Positions 26,877-36,200 of a stretch of DNA of 64,000 nt are shown piece by piece; within the stretch, counting starts at the first letter, position 1; the number at the start of each line of letters is the position of its first letter. This DNA is from Ktedonosporobacter rubrisoli (GTDB taxonomy: Bacteria > Chloroflexota > Ktedonobacteria > Ktedonobacterales > Ktedonobacteraceae). Below the pieces are notes generated by a model, which worked only from the letters and a program-made list of their open reading frames with translations, made no database searches and had not been told where the DNA came from. Made by a program: the position numbers and the translations under genes. The stretch lies in assembly GCF_004208415.1 (NCBI RefSeq), contig NZ_CP035758.1, positions 2,480,001 to 2,544,000 on the forward strand, given 5' to 3'.

Positions 26877-26968
26877 GTTGAACAATCAACCCTTGTTGAG
26901 TATCATAGTAGCAGATGAATAGGCGATAAGCCATGAACAAAATGCCTTTGGTGTCAATTCCTCAACAA
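26877..26968. promoter_or_regulatory. putative TetR operator region
   Basis: Between the divergent isochorismatase and TetR genes, GTTGA and TCAAC form a small palindrome (26877-26890), and CTTGTTGAG (26892-26900) has its inverse CTCAACAA at 26961-26968. The recurring TTGTTGA half-site is a candidate repressor site. Confidence 0.4.
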
Positions 26969-26992
26969 TAAGAAGAAAGTGTTGATTCCCTC

Positions 26993-27589
26993 ATGAATAA
27001 ACAAGTGTCCTCTCCCAATCGGCAGGCGCGGCGAACACGTCAATTGTTGCATGATGCCCTCAAGAGGCTGTTACAGGAGAAGAGCTTTCATGCTCTTACT
27101 GTCAATGATCTTGCCGAGCAGGCCGGGCTCAATCGCGGAACATTTTATTTGCATTTTACCGATAAATATGCCTTGCTTGATGATTATATCCGTGAGGAAT
27201 TTCAGCATGTCCTCCTGGCTCGCCTTTCACCATCTGCCTCGTTGAGTCGAGAGACGCTTCATTTGCTGGCATTGACAACGTTGGAATACCTTGCACAGAC
27301 ATATGAGCGCTGCCGGTCCAGCGATAAGCCAGTCGAATCGCTACTAGAGAGAGCGGTACAGCAGGAAGTCTATCACACAGTTCTCAAATGGCTCACACAG
27401 GATCAGAAGCCGGCAACTTCCTCTCTAGTTTCTGCCGAAACGATGGCGATGGTCGTCAGCTGGTCAATCTTCGGGGCAGGCATCCAACGGAGACAAGGCC
27501 ATAGGGAAATCTCCTCAGAAGCGCTGGCCCAGCAGATAACTACAGCTCTTCTTAATGCCTTGTCGTCAAGGATACTGGTTTTGGAATGA
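26993..27589 (+). CDS. TetR/AcrR-family transcriptional regulator
   Basis: 198-residue repressor. The helix-turn-helix at residues 10-60 reads RRTRQLLHDALKRLLQEKSF followed by LTVNDLAEQAGLNRGTFYLHFTDKYALLDDYI, the standard TetR N-terminal domain. The C-terminal ligand domain resembles the TetR_C group often labelled 'TetR/AcrR C-terminal'. It probably represses the divergent isochorismatase-type hydrolase gene and itself in response to an unidentified small molecule. The ATG has no strong ribosome binding site, so a start inside the first codons is possible. Inverted TTGTTGA half-sites lie upstream. Confidence 0.85.
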   Translation: MNKQVSSPNRQARRTRQLLHDALKRLLQEKSFHALTVNDLAEQAGLNRGTFYLHFTDKYALLDDYIREEFQHVLLARLSPSASLSRETLHLLALTTLEYLAQTYERCRSSDKPVESLLERAVQQEVYHTVLKWLTQDQKPATSSLVSAETMAMVVSWSIFGAGIQRRQGHREISSEALAQQITTALLNALSSRILVLE

Positions 27590-27863
27590 GCATAGCCAGG
27601 GCTTCTACTCATGCTCTGAGCTCTATTTCGGCTATATTCTGTGCGCCGCCAGCTTTGAGCGGATCAGACGGATACCGGAGCCATTTAAAATTCCTTTTTT
27701 GCCTTCACCAGCCTTAAAGGAAAAGGAAACGGGTCTCATCCGCTCATTGGCGGCGTGTTCCGTCCCCCAGCAGAGGACAATTCGCTTGCTCACGACGGAG
27801 GCTGCCCTCTGCACTCCTGCCGCCTGCGAGAATTACATAGCCCTGGAGAGCTTGTGCTCTAAT

Positions 27864-27893
27864 TTGACAATCTGCCAGCTCCTTAGGTACACT
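27864..27893 (+). promoter_or_regulatory. sigma-70-type promoter
   Basis: TTGACA (27864), an 18-base spacer, then TACACT (27888-27893). An ATG at 27900, close to the expected transcript start, opens a 28-codon frame that overlaps the first arm of the hairpin at 27978. It could drive a leader RNA for the MFS gene. Confidence 0.5.
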
Positions 27894-27977
27894 TGTTTTA
27901 TGCAAAATAAACAAATTGGCAGCGCAACTATCTGGCGCTGTGACAGCAGCAACAAAGATCTCTCCATGAGTGCCGTG

Positions 27978-28010
27978 GCCGCGTAGGCGAACACGCCGGG
28001 CTTACGCGGC
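27978..28010 (+). other. stable RNA hairpin in the MFS leader
   Basis: Outer arms GCCGCGTA (27978-27985) and TACGCGGC (28003-28010) pair perfectly. Inside, GGCG and CGCC pair around AACA, leaving one bulge. There is no T-run, so it is a structured leader or attenuator candidate rather than a plain terminator. Confidence 0.45.
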
Positions 28011-28240
28011 AGAAACAGGCATAGGTTATCTCCTTGTAACAAGCCAGCCCAGACGGATGGTCGTTTGAGGTAAGTTACAGCCTGCGATTTTTCTGCCTTG
28101 ATTCACTCCCAACGTGTTCGCTAGCTACGCGGGCACTCCTCTTTATTAAATTTTTGCAGGGCCGCACTCCCTGTGACAGACTGTGCCCGCTTCCCACGAC
28201 AAATAATAGTGTTTTTCAAACTTGGATGGGAGCTAATCAT

Positions 28241-29572
28241 ATGGCACAAAAACCTGACTCCTCAGATTTGTATACCGACGATCTTGCCGCCTCAGTCCAC
28301 GCGGAAGTCCCTAGCAGAGAGCGGCGACCTGATCCTCCTCTCTGGCGCAATCGTGACTATATGTTGCTCTGGAGTGGGCAAATGATCTCTAGTATCGGAA
28401 CCCAGGTTTCGCAGATCACTTTGCCTCTACTGGTTCTGGCCCTGACCTTTTCGCCTGTGCAGGCTGGTCTTGTAGGGGCGCTGCGCGGCTTGCCTTTTGC
28501 TATCTTCTCACTCCCTGCAGGGGCGCTGGTGGATCGCTGGGATCGCCGGAAAGTAATGCTGTTGTGCGATACAGGTCGTGCCCTGGCTCTGGGTAGCATC
28601 GCTGTAGCGCTCTGGTTGGGATGCCTGAGCTTGCTCCAGCTTTGTTTGGTCGCGCTCATCGAAGGAACCCTCTTTACCTTTTTCTATCCCGCTGATGTGG
28701 CCTGCTTGCCTCGCGTGGTCTCACGAGAACAACTTCCCGCCGCTACAGCGCAAAATTTTGCCAGCGATTCACTTTCCTCGTTGCTTGGACCGTTCTTAGG
28801 AGGAATGCTTTATGGTATAGGACATGCGGTACCTTTCCTGTGCGATGCCTTTTCCTATGTATGCTCGGTGATAGGCCTCTTTTTCATGCGTACAAAATTT
28901 CAACAAGAGCGGACCCAGGTTTCGAGCCCGATTTGGCGTGAAGTCATGGAAGGGTTGACCTGGCTCTGGCAGAATCCTCTGCTGCGCTTGCTGGCCTTGC
29001 TCTATTGTGGGTTGAGTACACCTATCTATGGATATGCGTTGGCCTGGATTACCTTAGCTCAAAGATTGCATGCTACACCGTTTGTGATTGGTGCTCTCTT
29101 TGCCTGCAGTGGCATTGGGAGTATTGCAGGTGCGCTGCTAGCACCTGCAGTGCAGAAACGTCTTCCCTTTGGCCGGCTTATAGTCTGTTCGGCCTGGATC
29201 TGGGCTATTGGCTGGCTTATATATGCTTATGTTCCCAATTTGCTGATCTTTGGAGTGATTGTGTCTCTGGCGTTTATCAATGTATCCATTTTTAACGCCA
29301 CCCAGTTCAGCTATCGCCTCATTGTCACGCCTGACCACTTACAGGGGCGGGTCAACAGCATTTTTAGGCTTATTGCTTTTGGCGGACAGCCTCTTGGCTT
29401 ACTCGTTACTGGCTGGCTGATCCAGTGGACTGGCCCAAATTGGGCGGTGATAATACTCTTTGTACCTCAAGGTCTGGTGGCCCTGATGGCGGCACTCTCT
29501 CCGACGCTGAGAGGTACACCATTTCTTAGCCAGTTAGGGCAAAAGAAGATAGAAGATGCTCACTGGGAATAG
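28241..29572 (+). CDS. MFS transporter (MFS_3/EntS-like exporter)
   Basis: 443-residue membrane protein with 12 helices. After a polar 35-residue N-terminus, RNRDYMLLWSGQMISSIGTQ is the standard first-helix entry of the EntS/MFS_3 group, and ALVDRWDRRKVMLLCD is the loop 2-3 motif A. Helix 10-11 has NATQFSYRLIVTPDHLQGRVNS. The group exports siderophores, macrolides or other drugs by proton antiport. The ORF is open from 28154, but GGGAG precedes the ATG at 28241. The gene has a long upstream region with a hairpin and is followed by a striking 15-bp inverted repeat. Substrate unknown. Confidence 0.87.
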   Translation: MAQKPDSSDLYTDDLAASVHAEVPSRERRPDPPLWRNRDYMLLWSGQMISSIGTQVSQITLPLLVLALTFSPVQAGLVGALRGLPFAIFSLPAGALVDRWDRRKVMLLCDTGRALALGSIAVALWLGCLSLLQLCLVALIEGTLFTFFYPADVACLPRVVSREQLPAATAQNFASDSLSSLLGPFLGGMLYGIGHAVPFLCDAFSYVCSVIGLFFMRTKFQQERTQVSSPIWREVMEGLTWLWQNPLLRLLALLYCGLSTPIYGYALAWITLAQRLHATPFVIGALFACSGIGSIAGALLAPAVQKRLPFGRLIVCSAWIWAIGWLIYAYVPNLLIFGVIVSLAFINVSIFNATQFSYRLIVTPDHLQGRVNSIFRLIAFGGQPLGLLVTGWLIQWTGPNWAVIILFVPQGLVALMAALSPTLRGTPFLSQLGQKKIEDAHWE

Positions 29573-29606
29573 AGTTTTTCAAACGCTTTGCAGCATTTGA
29601 TCTTGA

Positions 29607-29662
29607 CATAACTTCGCCAAATTCTTTTAGAGTTATATCCACCTCTGTTTGGCGAAGTTATG
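29607..29662. repeat. 15-bp perfect inverted repeat
   Basis: CATAACTTCGCCAAA (29607-29621) and TTTGGCGAAGTTATG (29648-29662) are exact reverse complements around a 26-base spacer, in the 362-base gap between the MFS and RpiR genes. There is no T-run. A TTGACA overlaps the left arm. The arm centres are 41 bases apart, near four helical turns, so both a hairpin and paired operator sites are possible. The rest of the gap shows nothing else. Confidence 0.75.
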
Positions 29663-29934
29663 GGTTGATTACAATTGCTGTGATTATCTGATTGACTTGC
29701 TTATGTTTAGCGAAGCAGAGAAATATCCGCGCGGCATGGTTTCCTACAGTGATTGTCTTTCATCTTATTTAGCGCTATACTAAATTGAACAAAATGCGAT
29801 TCGTGAAACAGAGTATGGCTGGGCGAGCTAGCATGCGATGCGTCAGGCAGTACTATACCCAAATGAAGCAAATTAAACTCGGGTAAACACGAAGGCTGGC
29901 TTTTACGTTTGATGGTTTGAAGAGGAGTCGGTAT

Positions 29935-30813
29935 TTGCAGTATTATCCCTCGAATGAGCAGCCGCTTGTCTCCGAAGGCGTGCTGGCCCGTCTGCGCGCC
30001 ATGTACGAAGCGCTTACCGAGGCTGAGCAGCGTGTGGCAGACTTTATTATGCAACATCCCCAGGAGACTATTCATCTCTCCGTCCAGGTCCTGGCTCAGC
30101 GTATGCAAGTGAGCGAAGCGACCATTGTGCGCTGTTGCCGCTCAATTGGCTATCACGGCCTGCGTGACCTTAAGCTTGCTCTGGCCTCAGAGAGCGTCAC
30201 GCCTCTCCAGGAGATCCACGAGGACATTTTGCCCGACGATCAAGTAGGAACCGTGACTCGCAAGGTGCTGCAGTCAGATATACAGGCGATTGCCGATACG
30301 CTGACCGTGCTTGACGAGAAGCTGTTAGAGCAAGCTGTCGAGAAATTGCTAAGAGCCTCGCGTATCGAATTCTTTGGCGTTGGCTCGTCGCTGCCTATCG
30401 CGATTGATGCCTATTATCGCTTTTTGCGGATTGGTTTGCCGGCCGGCGTGGCAACCGATCCGTTGATGCAGGCCATTTCGGCTACCCATTTGCCGCCGGG
30501 CTCTGTGGCTTTTGCCATCTCGCATTCTGGCCGCACTAAAGAGACGCTCAATGCCTTACGCTGCGCCTGGGATACTGGGGCCTTCTGTATCTTGTTGAGC
30601 AGCCATGCCAACGCGCCCCTTAGCAAGTATGCGCATATTCAGCTGGTTACCTCGGCGCGCGAAACTGCTTTCCGTACCTCATCGCTGACAAGCCGTATCG
30701 CGCACCTCAGCGTGATTGACGCCCTCTATGTGGCGGTGGCCATGAGGCGCTCCGAGTCTTCACTGGCTGCCCTGGAACGTAGCACCTCAGTGCTTGATGA
30801 GTACTCTCTCTAA
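29935..30813 (+). CDS. RpiR/MurR-family transcriptional regulator with SIS domain
   Basis: 292-residue regulator. The N-terminal RpiR helix-turn-helix is LTEAEQRVADFIMQHPQETI followed by VQVLAQRMQVSEATIVRCCRSIG. The C-terminal SIS domain (about 125-255) binds phosphosugars: RIEFFGVGSSLPIAIDAYYRFLRIG, SVAFAISHSGRTKETLNAL with the Ser-His-Ser-Gly loop, and CILLSSHANAPLSKYA. Such proteins control sugar or amino-sugar catabolic genes. No sugar gene is adjacent, so its targets are elsewhere or unknown. The frame begins at TTG 29917, but AGAGGAG lies 7 bases before the TTG at 29935, which is the better start. Confidence 0.87.
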   Translation: MQYYPSNEQPLVSEGVLARLRAMYEALTEAEQRVADFIMQHPQETIHLSVQVLAQRMQVSEATIVRCCRSIGYHGLRDLKLALASESVTPLQEIHEDILPDDQVGTVTRKVLQSDIQAIADTLTVLDEKLLEQAVEKLLRASRIEFFGVGSSLPIAIDAYYRFLRIGLPAGVATDPLMQAISATHLPPGSVAFAISHSGRTKETLNALRCAWDTGAFCILLSSHANAPLSKYAHIQLVTSARETAFRTSSLTSRIAHLSVIDALYVAVAMRRSESSLAALERSTSVLDEYSL

Positions 30814-30879
30814 GGCTTCAGGGGCTTTTTCTGACCTCTACAGAATGTTAAGCCTTGGTTTTTGCTCATTTCTTGCAGA

Positions 30880-31422
30880 TTAGTTCTCATCGTTTGTCAC
30901 GACATGTTCGAGCGTAGTTACCAATGTTTTAGCCCATTCCCACAGAGGTTGAGGCGCAGAAGGAAAATTCTTAACATAGGCTTTAAAGAGCTCCAGACTC
31001 TCTTGTCTGAGTAAGCCCCCTTCTATAGAAGGAACACGATAAGCCGGGAAATTTTCTTCCTTCCTTCGCCATTGATGAGCTAAAGATACTGCGCCATCGC
31101 CAGGAGCTTCCAGGGCATAATAGATCCGACCGAGAAAAAATGACATTGCGGCTCCCATGCACATCAGGCAAGGCTCCAGGGTAGTAAAGAGCGTTACATT
31201 GGCGCGTTTTCTCGTTCCACTCACAAGCTCATCTGCCTTCAGCAAAGCTAGCAGCTCGGCATGAACTAGCATGCGTCGTTCGGCTCTCTCTGCTGTATGC
31301 GCGCGAGCAATAACTTGACCATCAAGTACTACTACTGCCCCGATGGGCAGCTCGCCTTTCTCTAAACCTTCAGCGGCAACTTTTAGAGCTTCCTGCATAA
31401 AATGCTCTGGAGAATTAGACAT
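30880..31422 (-). CDS. nucleoside/nucleobase deaminase (CDA superfamily)
   Basis: 180-residue zinc deaminase. The metal site is HAELLALL (His and the catalytic Glu) plus TLEPCLMCMGAAM (two Cys). The N-terminal helix MQEALKVAAEGLEKGELPIG and the strand AVVVLDGQVIARAHT match the TadA/guanine deaminase group. The C-terminal part, with LGRIYYALEAPGDGAVS, is longer than in TadA, favouring a free nucleoside or nucleobase deaminase over a tRNA editor. AAGGAGG precedes the ATG. It is convergent with the RpiR gene and probably its own transcription unit. Confidence 0.85.
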   Translation of the reverse strand: MSNSPEHFMQEALKVAAEGLEKGELPIGAVVVLDGQVIARAHTAERAERRMLVHAELLALLKADELVSGTRKRANVTLFTTLEPCLMCMGAAMSFFLGRIYYALEAPGDGAVSLAHQWRRKEENFPAYRVPSIEGGLLRQESLELFKAYVKNFPSAPQPLWEWAKTLVTTLEHVVTNDEN

Positions 31423-31630
31423 TCCAGCCTCCTTTTGCTTGCTACTTCCTGGATTTTTATTCTACCTTTTCCCACCGGCTTTTACGAGCAGAAAAGAAGT
31501 CAATGCTTAACGGCGCCTGAATAGCCTCTTCCTGGCTTGTGATCTTATGAGCTCTGGCATCGCTCTGTTCTATGACGGCTGCTTGCTATAAGGAGAAAAT
31601 GCTGGGAGGAGATTCTGCCTGTTGATAGAA

Positions 31631-31672
31631 AGAGAGCAGTCCTGGTATGTTAGGCCCGGACTGCTCTCTTTT
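31631..31672 (-). terminator. terminator downstream of the aminotransferase gene
   Basis: AGAGAGCAGTCC (31631-31642) pairs over 12 bp with GGACTGCTCTCT (31658-31669). Read on the minus strand, it is followed by TTTCTATC; on the plus strand by TTTT, so it may work both ways. It lies 38 bases after the aminotransferase stop codon. Confidence 0.8.
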
Positions 31673-31706
31673 AAGAGGGGCAGAAAAGACAAACGGTTTT
31701 TAGCGC

Positions 31707-33029
31707 CTACGCCTTCGTGCAGGCGACGATAGCCTCTTCAAAAATGCTAAGAGCTTTTTCTAGCTGCTCTGGTGTGGTGCTCAAAGGAGCCAGGATGCGG
31801 ATCACGTTATCATAGATGCCGGCGCTTACCAGGACGAGGCCACGGCGATGGGATTCCGCAAGAATGCGGTTTACAAGCTCTGGATCAGGCTCGCGCGTCT
31901 GTGGATCTTTGACAAACTCGATCCCGATCATGCCGCCCAGGCCACGCACATCGCCAATAGCGGGTACGCGCTCCTGCAGCTTCTTTAAGCGCTGGATAAC
32001 TATCTTGCCGGTTTCACGAGACTTAGCGGCCATGTCTTCTTTTTCGAAGAGATCGAGGACGGCCAGCGCGGCCACGCAGGCCAGAGGATTGCCGCTATAG
32101 GTGCCGCCAAGTGAGCCAGATGGCAGGGCATCCATAATCTCGGCCCGCCCAATCACGCCGCTGATGGGCATGCCGGCGCCCAGCGATTTGGCAAGGACGA
32201 TAAGGTCGGGTACGACGTTCTCGTGCTCAACTGCAAACATGCGACCGGTGCGGCAGAAGCCTGACTGAATCTCGTCGGCGATAAACAGGATGCCGTGTTC
32301 TTCACAGATGGCCTTCAACGCGGGCAAGAAGCCAGGCGTGGGAGGAATCATGCCGCCCTCGCCCTGTACGGGTTCAACGACGACTGCGGCAACTTTATCG
32401 GGCGCTACCCCACCAACAAACAGGCGCTTGAGCTCGTCAATGCAACGCTTTGTGATCTCTTCTGGCGTCCCATCCATGCGATACTCATAGGGGAATGGTG
32501 CGCGATAAACTTCGGGCGCATAAGGGCCGAAGCCATATTTATAGGGCTTTACCCTGGCCGTCATGGTCATGGCTAGCAGGGTGCGACCATGGAAGGCCTG
32601 ATCAAAGACGATAATGGCCGGGCGCCCGGTTGCAAAGCGGGCGATCTTAACAGCGTTTTCGACAGCCTCAGCGCCTGTGGTGAAGAATGCGGCTTTTTTG
32701 GCGAATTTGCCAGGGGTGATAGCCGCGAGGCGACGAGCCAGGGCCACGTACGATTCATACATGACAGCCGTAAAGCTTGTATGCATAAACTTCTCTGCCT
32801 GCTCTACAACCGCTTTGACAATCTCGGGGCGCGAGTGACCAATGTTTACTGCACCATGACCTACGGCGAAATCGATAAAATGGTTGCCGTCAACATCTTC
32901 GATGACAGCGCCTTCGGCTCGTTCGGCAAAGATATCTGTCTCAGAATGTACTGCGCGGGCGATATACTGGTCACGCTGGGCTAATAGATCTGCTGATTTT
33001 TTACCAAGAGCAGTTGTGGACCCTGACAT
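31707..33029 (-). CDS. gabT: 4-aminobutyrate-type aminotransferase (class III, PLP)
   Basis: 440-residue class III aminotransferase. Key parts: substrate-side VGHGAVNIGHSRPEI, PLP-phosphate FTTGAEAVENAVKIAR, AFHGRTLLAMTMT, PVQGEGGMIPP, the Asp of ILFIADEIQSGFCRTG, and the Schiff-base Lys in DLIVLAKSLGAGMPISG. Expected reaction: transfer of an amino group from GABA or a similar omega-amine to 2-oxoglutarate. The start at 33029 follows AGGAGGT; a longer frame to 33092 lacks one. It is divergent from the SARP-type regulator gene, and the 207 bases between contain a promoter and repeated CGTTAAC sites, suggesting control by that regulator. The symbol gabT is by family resemblance; related diamine or ornithine enzymes are possible. 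Confidence 0.85.
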   Translation of the reverse strand: MSGSTTALGKKSADLLAQRDQYIARAVHSETDIFAERAEGAVIEDVDGNHFIDFAVGHGAVNIGHSRPEIVKAVVEQAEKFMHTSFTAVMYESYVALARRLAAITPGKFAKKAAFFTTGAEAVENAVKIARFATGRPAIIVFDQAFHGRTLLAMTMTARVKPYKYGFGPYAPEVYRAPFPYEYRMDGTPEEITKRCIDELKRLFVGGVAPDKVAAVVVEPVQGEGGMIPPTPGFLPALKAICEEHGILFIADEIQSGFCRTGRMFAVEHENVVPDLIVLAKSLGAGMPISGVIGRAEIMDALPSGSLGGTYSGNPLACVAALAVLDLFEKEDMAAKSRETGKIVIQRLKKLQERVPAIGDVRGLGGMIGIEFVKDPQTREPDPELVNRILAESHRRGLVLVSAGIYDNVIRILAPLSTTPEQLEKALSIFEEAIVACTKA

Positions 33030-33156
33030 GGTTTGACCTCCTGTGGTTGGTTGCTTCTCAAATAGTTTGGTGTAGCTGCTTCGCTTCAACATTGAATGCT
33101 TGATACTACGGCATGCCTCTAAACTTAACTCTTCAGTACAAAGTGGGCGTTCTCAT

Positions 33157-33185
33157 TTGTGATTTGTACACTCTGATGATACAAT
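33157..33185 (+). promoter_or_regulatory. promoter of the SARP-type regulator gene
   Basis: TTGTGA (33157), a 17-base spacer and TACAAT (33180-33185). The expected transcript start near 33192 leaves a 45-base leader before the ATG at 33237. Confidence 0.6.
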
Positions 33186-33190
33186 GGAGG

Positions 33191-33224
33191 CGTTTGAGCA
33201 CCGTTAACATAAGCGTTAACATAA
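33191..33224. promoter_or_regulatory. SARP-like direct-repeat operator
   Basis: Three direct repeats: CGTTTGA (33191), CGTTAAC (33202) and CGTTAAC (33214), spaced 11 and 12 bases. The last two are identical over CGTTAACATAA. SARP regulators bind heptamer direct repeats spaced about one helical turn, and this site lies between a SARP gene and its divergent neighbour. Confidence 0.55.
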
Positions 33225-33236
33225 AGATGGTAGTAT

Positions 33237-36200
33237 ATGAGCGAACTTGAACTGGCTGTACTTGGCTTCCCAAGCGCGAAGAAAGATGGGGCTGCGCTCT
33301 CCTTTCGCACCCATAAGACCCTGGCTTTACTGGTTTATCTGGCCATTGAGCCTGGCTTGCATGCACGCACAAAACTCACCTCGCTCTTCTGGCCTGATAG
33401 CACAGAGGCCCAGGGGCGTTCAATCCTGCGTACAACGCTGTTCTATTTGCGGCAAGCTCTTGGCGCTTCGGCCCATACTTCTGCATATTTACAGGTGACG
33501 CGCGATGCTCTTGGCCTGGCTCCCGAGATAAAAATTGCGCTGGATATCAATATCCTGCAACGCGCCCTGGGAGCGGCGACTGACAGTACCAAGGGCAAGG
33601 AGCTGCAGCTTTGCCAGAAACTAGAAAAGGCGCTCTCCCTCTATCGTGGTCCATTCCTCGATGGCTTAAGCCTTGGCGATCTGCCGGCTTTTGATGAGTG
33701 GGCCAGGATACAGCGAGCTTTCTGGCATCACCAGGTGGATCGCGTTTTTGATCAGCTCTCGCGCCTTTTGCTGGAGAGCGGCGAGGTAACGCGTGCGCGC
33801 GAGATTGCCATGCGTTGGATTGCCCATGAGCCAGGTAACGAGGCCGGGCACCGGCGCTTGATGCAGGTCTATATTGCGACAGGTGATCAACAGGCGGCCC
33901 TTGACGTCTATCACGCCTATCGTGTCCAGCTGGCACGTGAGAGCGATACCGGCCCAACGCCTGAGATGGAGGCTCTGGCAGCTCGCCTGCGTAGCGAGAG
34001 TAAGGCTACCACACGAGGTAAGCGCACTGCGGTGGCTGTCGCCACGCCGGCCACCTCGCCTCTGGAGATCCCATTGGTAGGACGCCGTGTGGAGGTCGCG
34101 ACGCTTACCACGGGCTTTTATGCAGTAAACGATGGCATGATGCAAGTTGTGCTGGTGGAGGGAGAGGCGGGCATTGGCAAGACAAAGCTGGTTTCGGCCT
34201 TTCTCGACTGGGCTGCGGCCCAGGGGGCCGATGTGCTGCGTGGGCGCGCTTTTGAAACGGGTGGACGCCTGCCTTATGGTCCGCTGATCGAGGCCTTGCG
34301 CTCCCGCCTGGAGCGCGAGAATGCGCCTGAAGATTTGCTCTCGGATGTCTGGCTCACGGAACTTTCGCGTATCCTGCCGGAGCTACAGGAGCGCTATCCT
34401 GATCTCCCGCAACCTTTGATTGAGGGGACCGAGGGAGCCGGACGGCTCTTTGAGGCTATTGTGCAGTTGGGAGAGGCGCTGGCTCGCAAAGCTCCGCTTC
34501 TGCTCTTCCTTGACGATTTACAGTGGGCGGATGTGGCTACTGAGGATGTGCTTGCCTATGCCACGCGGCGCTGGACCGATCTACATACGCGCATTCTGCT
34601 GGTTCTGGCGGTGCGGCGCGAGGATCTGCTTTCGGGCCAGCGCAACTATCTGCAAAAACTAAAGCAAGCCCCTTTCACGCGACACCTGGAGCTGGGACCG
34701 CTGGCCCGCGATGAGGTTGTGCACCTGGTAACGCACCTGGCTCGTGCTCAACCGGGGCTGGCCTGGGAACAGAATAATAGCGAATCAAGCCCGGTCACCA
34801 GGTTTGGTCACTGGCTCTTTCAGGAGACTGATGGACATCCACTGTTCCTTGTCGAGATGATTCGAGCCCTTTTGGAGCGTGGCGTATTGGATCTTCGGCC
34901 TTCTGCACAGCAGGGCTGGGTGCTTGATGTCACCTCGGCGGCGCGCGATACCCATGCCCTACAGGGCGTCTTGCCGCCCAGCGTACGCGAAATTATTCGT
35001 TTGCGCCTGGCCCGCTTTACTTCTGAGGCGCAGGATCTTTTGCTGGCGGCGGCTGTGCTAGAGGACCAGGGTATTTTTGAGGCGCTCTGCCAGGTGGCCG
35101 ATCTGGGTGAAACCAGAGGCTTGCAGGCCCTTGATGAGGTGCTGCATGGCCGCATTGTTCAGGAAGCTGGCGAGCAGCGCCCGGGCTATTATATCTTCGC
35201 GCATGATAAGGTGCGCACGATTGTCTATGCTGAGGCGGGAGAGGCGCGTAGACGGGTCTTTCATAAGCGCGCCTTTCAGGTATTGCAGGCTATGGCTGCT
35301 TCCAAGGCTGAGATAAGTCGGCATGCCCTGGCGGCCGGATTGCTTGAGCCAGCTGCCAGTCTGTGTATTCAAGCTGCGGATGAAGCAATGGCAGTTTTTG
35401 CCGTTCAGGATGCCATCGTCCTGTACGAGAGGGCTCGTCAGTTATTGCGCGAGCGCCGAGGCCCGCAAGATCTCCTGCATTCCCTTAACCCGTTGGAGGT
35501 GCAACAGCTCTATACACAACTTGGCCTGGCCTATCAATTGAGGGATGAGTGGGAAAAGGCTAAGGGACTCTATGAGGAACTGCTGGCTTTTGCCGGGAAG
35601 CTTCAGAATCCACTGCTTGAGTGCGCGGCGCTGATTCGCCTGGCCGGCGTGGCGACGGGGCCTGACTTTGATCTCTATGCCGTGAAGAAGCTTTTGCTGC
35701 AGGCTCGTCAACTGGCGGAAGTACATGGCGATCTGGCCGGGGTAGCTGAGGCGACCTGGAATCTGGCCCAGCTAGGCAGCTATAGTTGGGACCCGGTTCA
35801 GTTTGGCTCGCGCGAGCGCTGGATGCATACGGTCCAGGCTCTGGGGCGGGCTGATCTGATTGCCCGCAGCGTGCGCGGAGTCAGGGCCAATGCTCATTTG
35901 TTAAAAGGAACCGAGTGGGTAGCTCACAGCTCGGCTAACGAGGCGGCACGCTATGCCGAAGAGGCCCATGCGCTCTATGCGCAACTGGGCAATCAGGTAA
36001 TGGAGGCCGATTGCCTGTGCCTTGTCGCTTCCGCCAATATTGAGGCTGGCTGGCCAAAGAAAGCCATCCAGGCCGCTCAGGAAGCCCTTTCGATCAGCTT
36101 GAAGCGTAAAGATCCCTGGCGACAGATATGGAGCACGCTTTTGCTGGCCTGGAGCTTGCAGGAGTGCGGCGATTACGCGAAGGCTCTGCAGCACTGCCAG

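Larger units (their letters stand above)
27590..28240. other. long gene-free region before the MFS gene
   Basis: 650 bases. Open frames here (for example 27555-27986) look non-coding. It contains the promoter-like element at 27864-27893 and the hairpin at 27978-28010, listed separately. The MFS start at 28241 lies at its end. Confidence 0.5.

Noticed and set aside
27555..27986. 143-codon open frame overlapping the TetR gene end
   Set aside because: Cys-rich chance translation that overlaps tetR and crosses a promoter and hairpin; no ribosome binding site.
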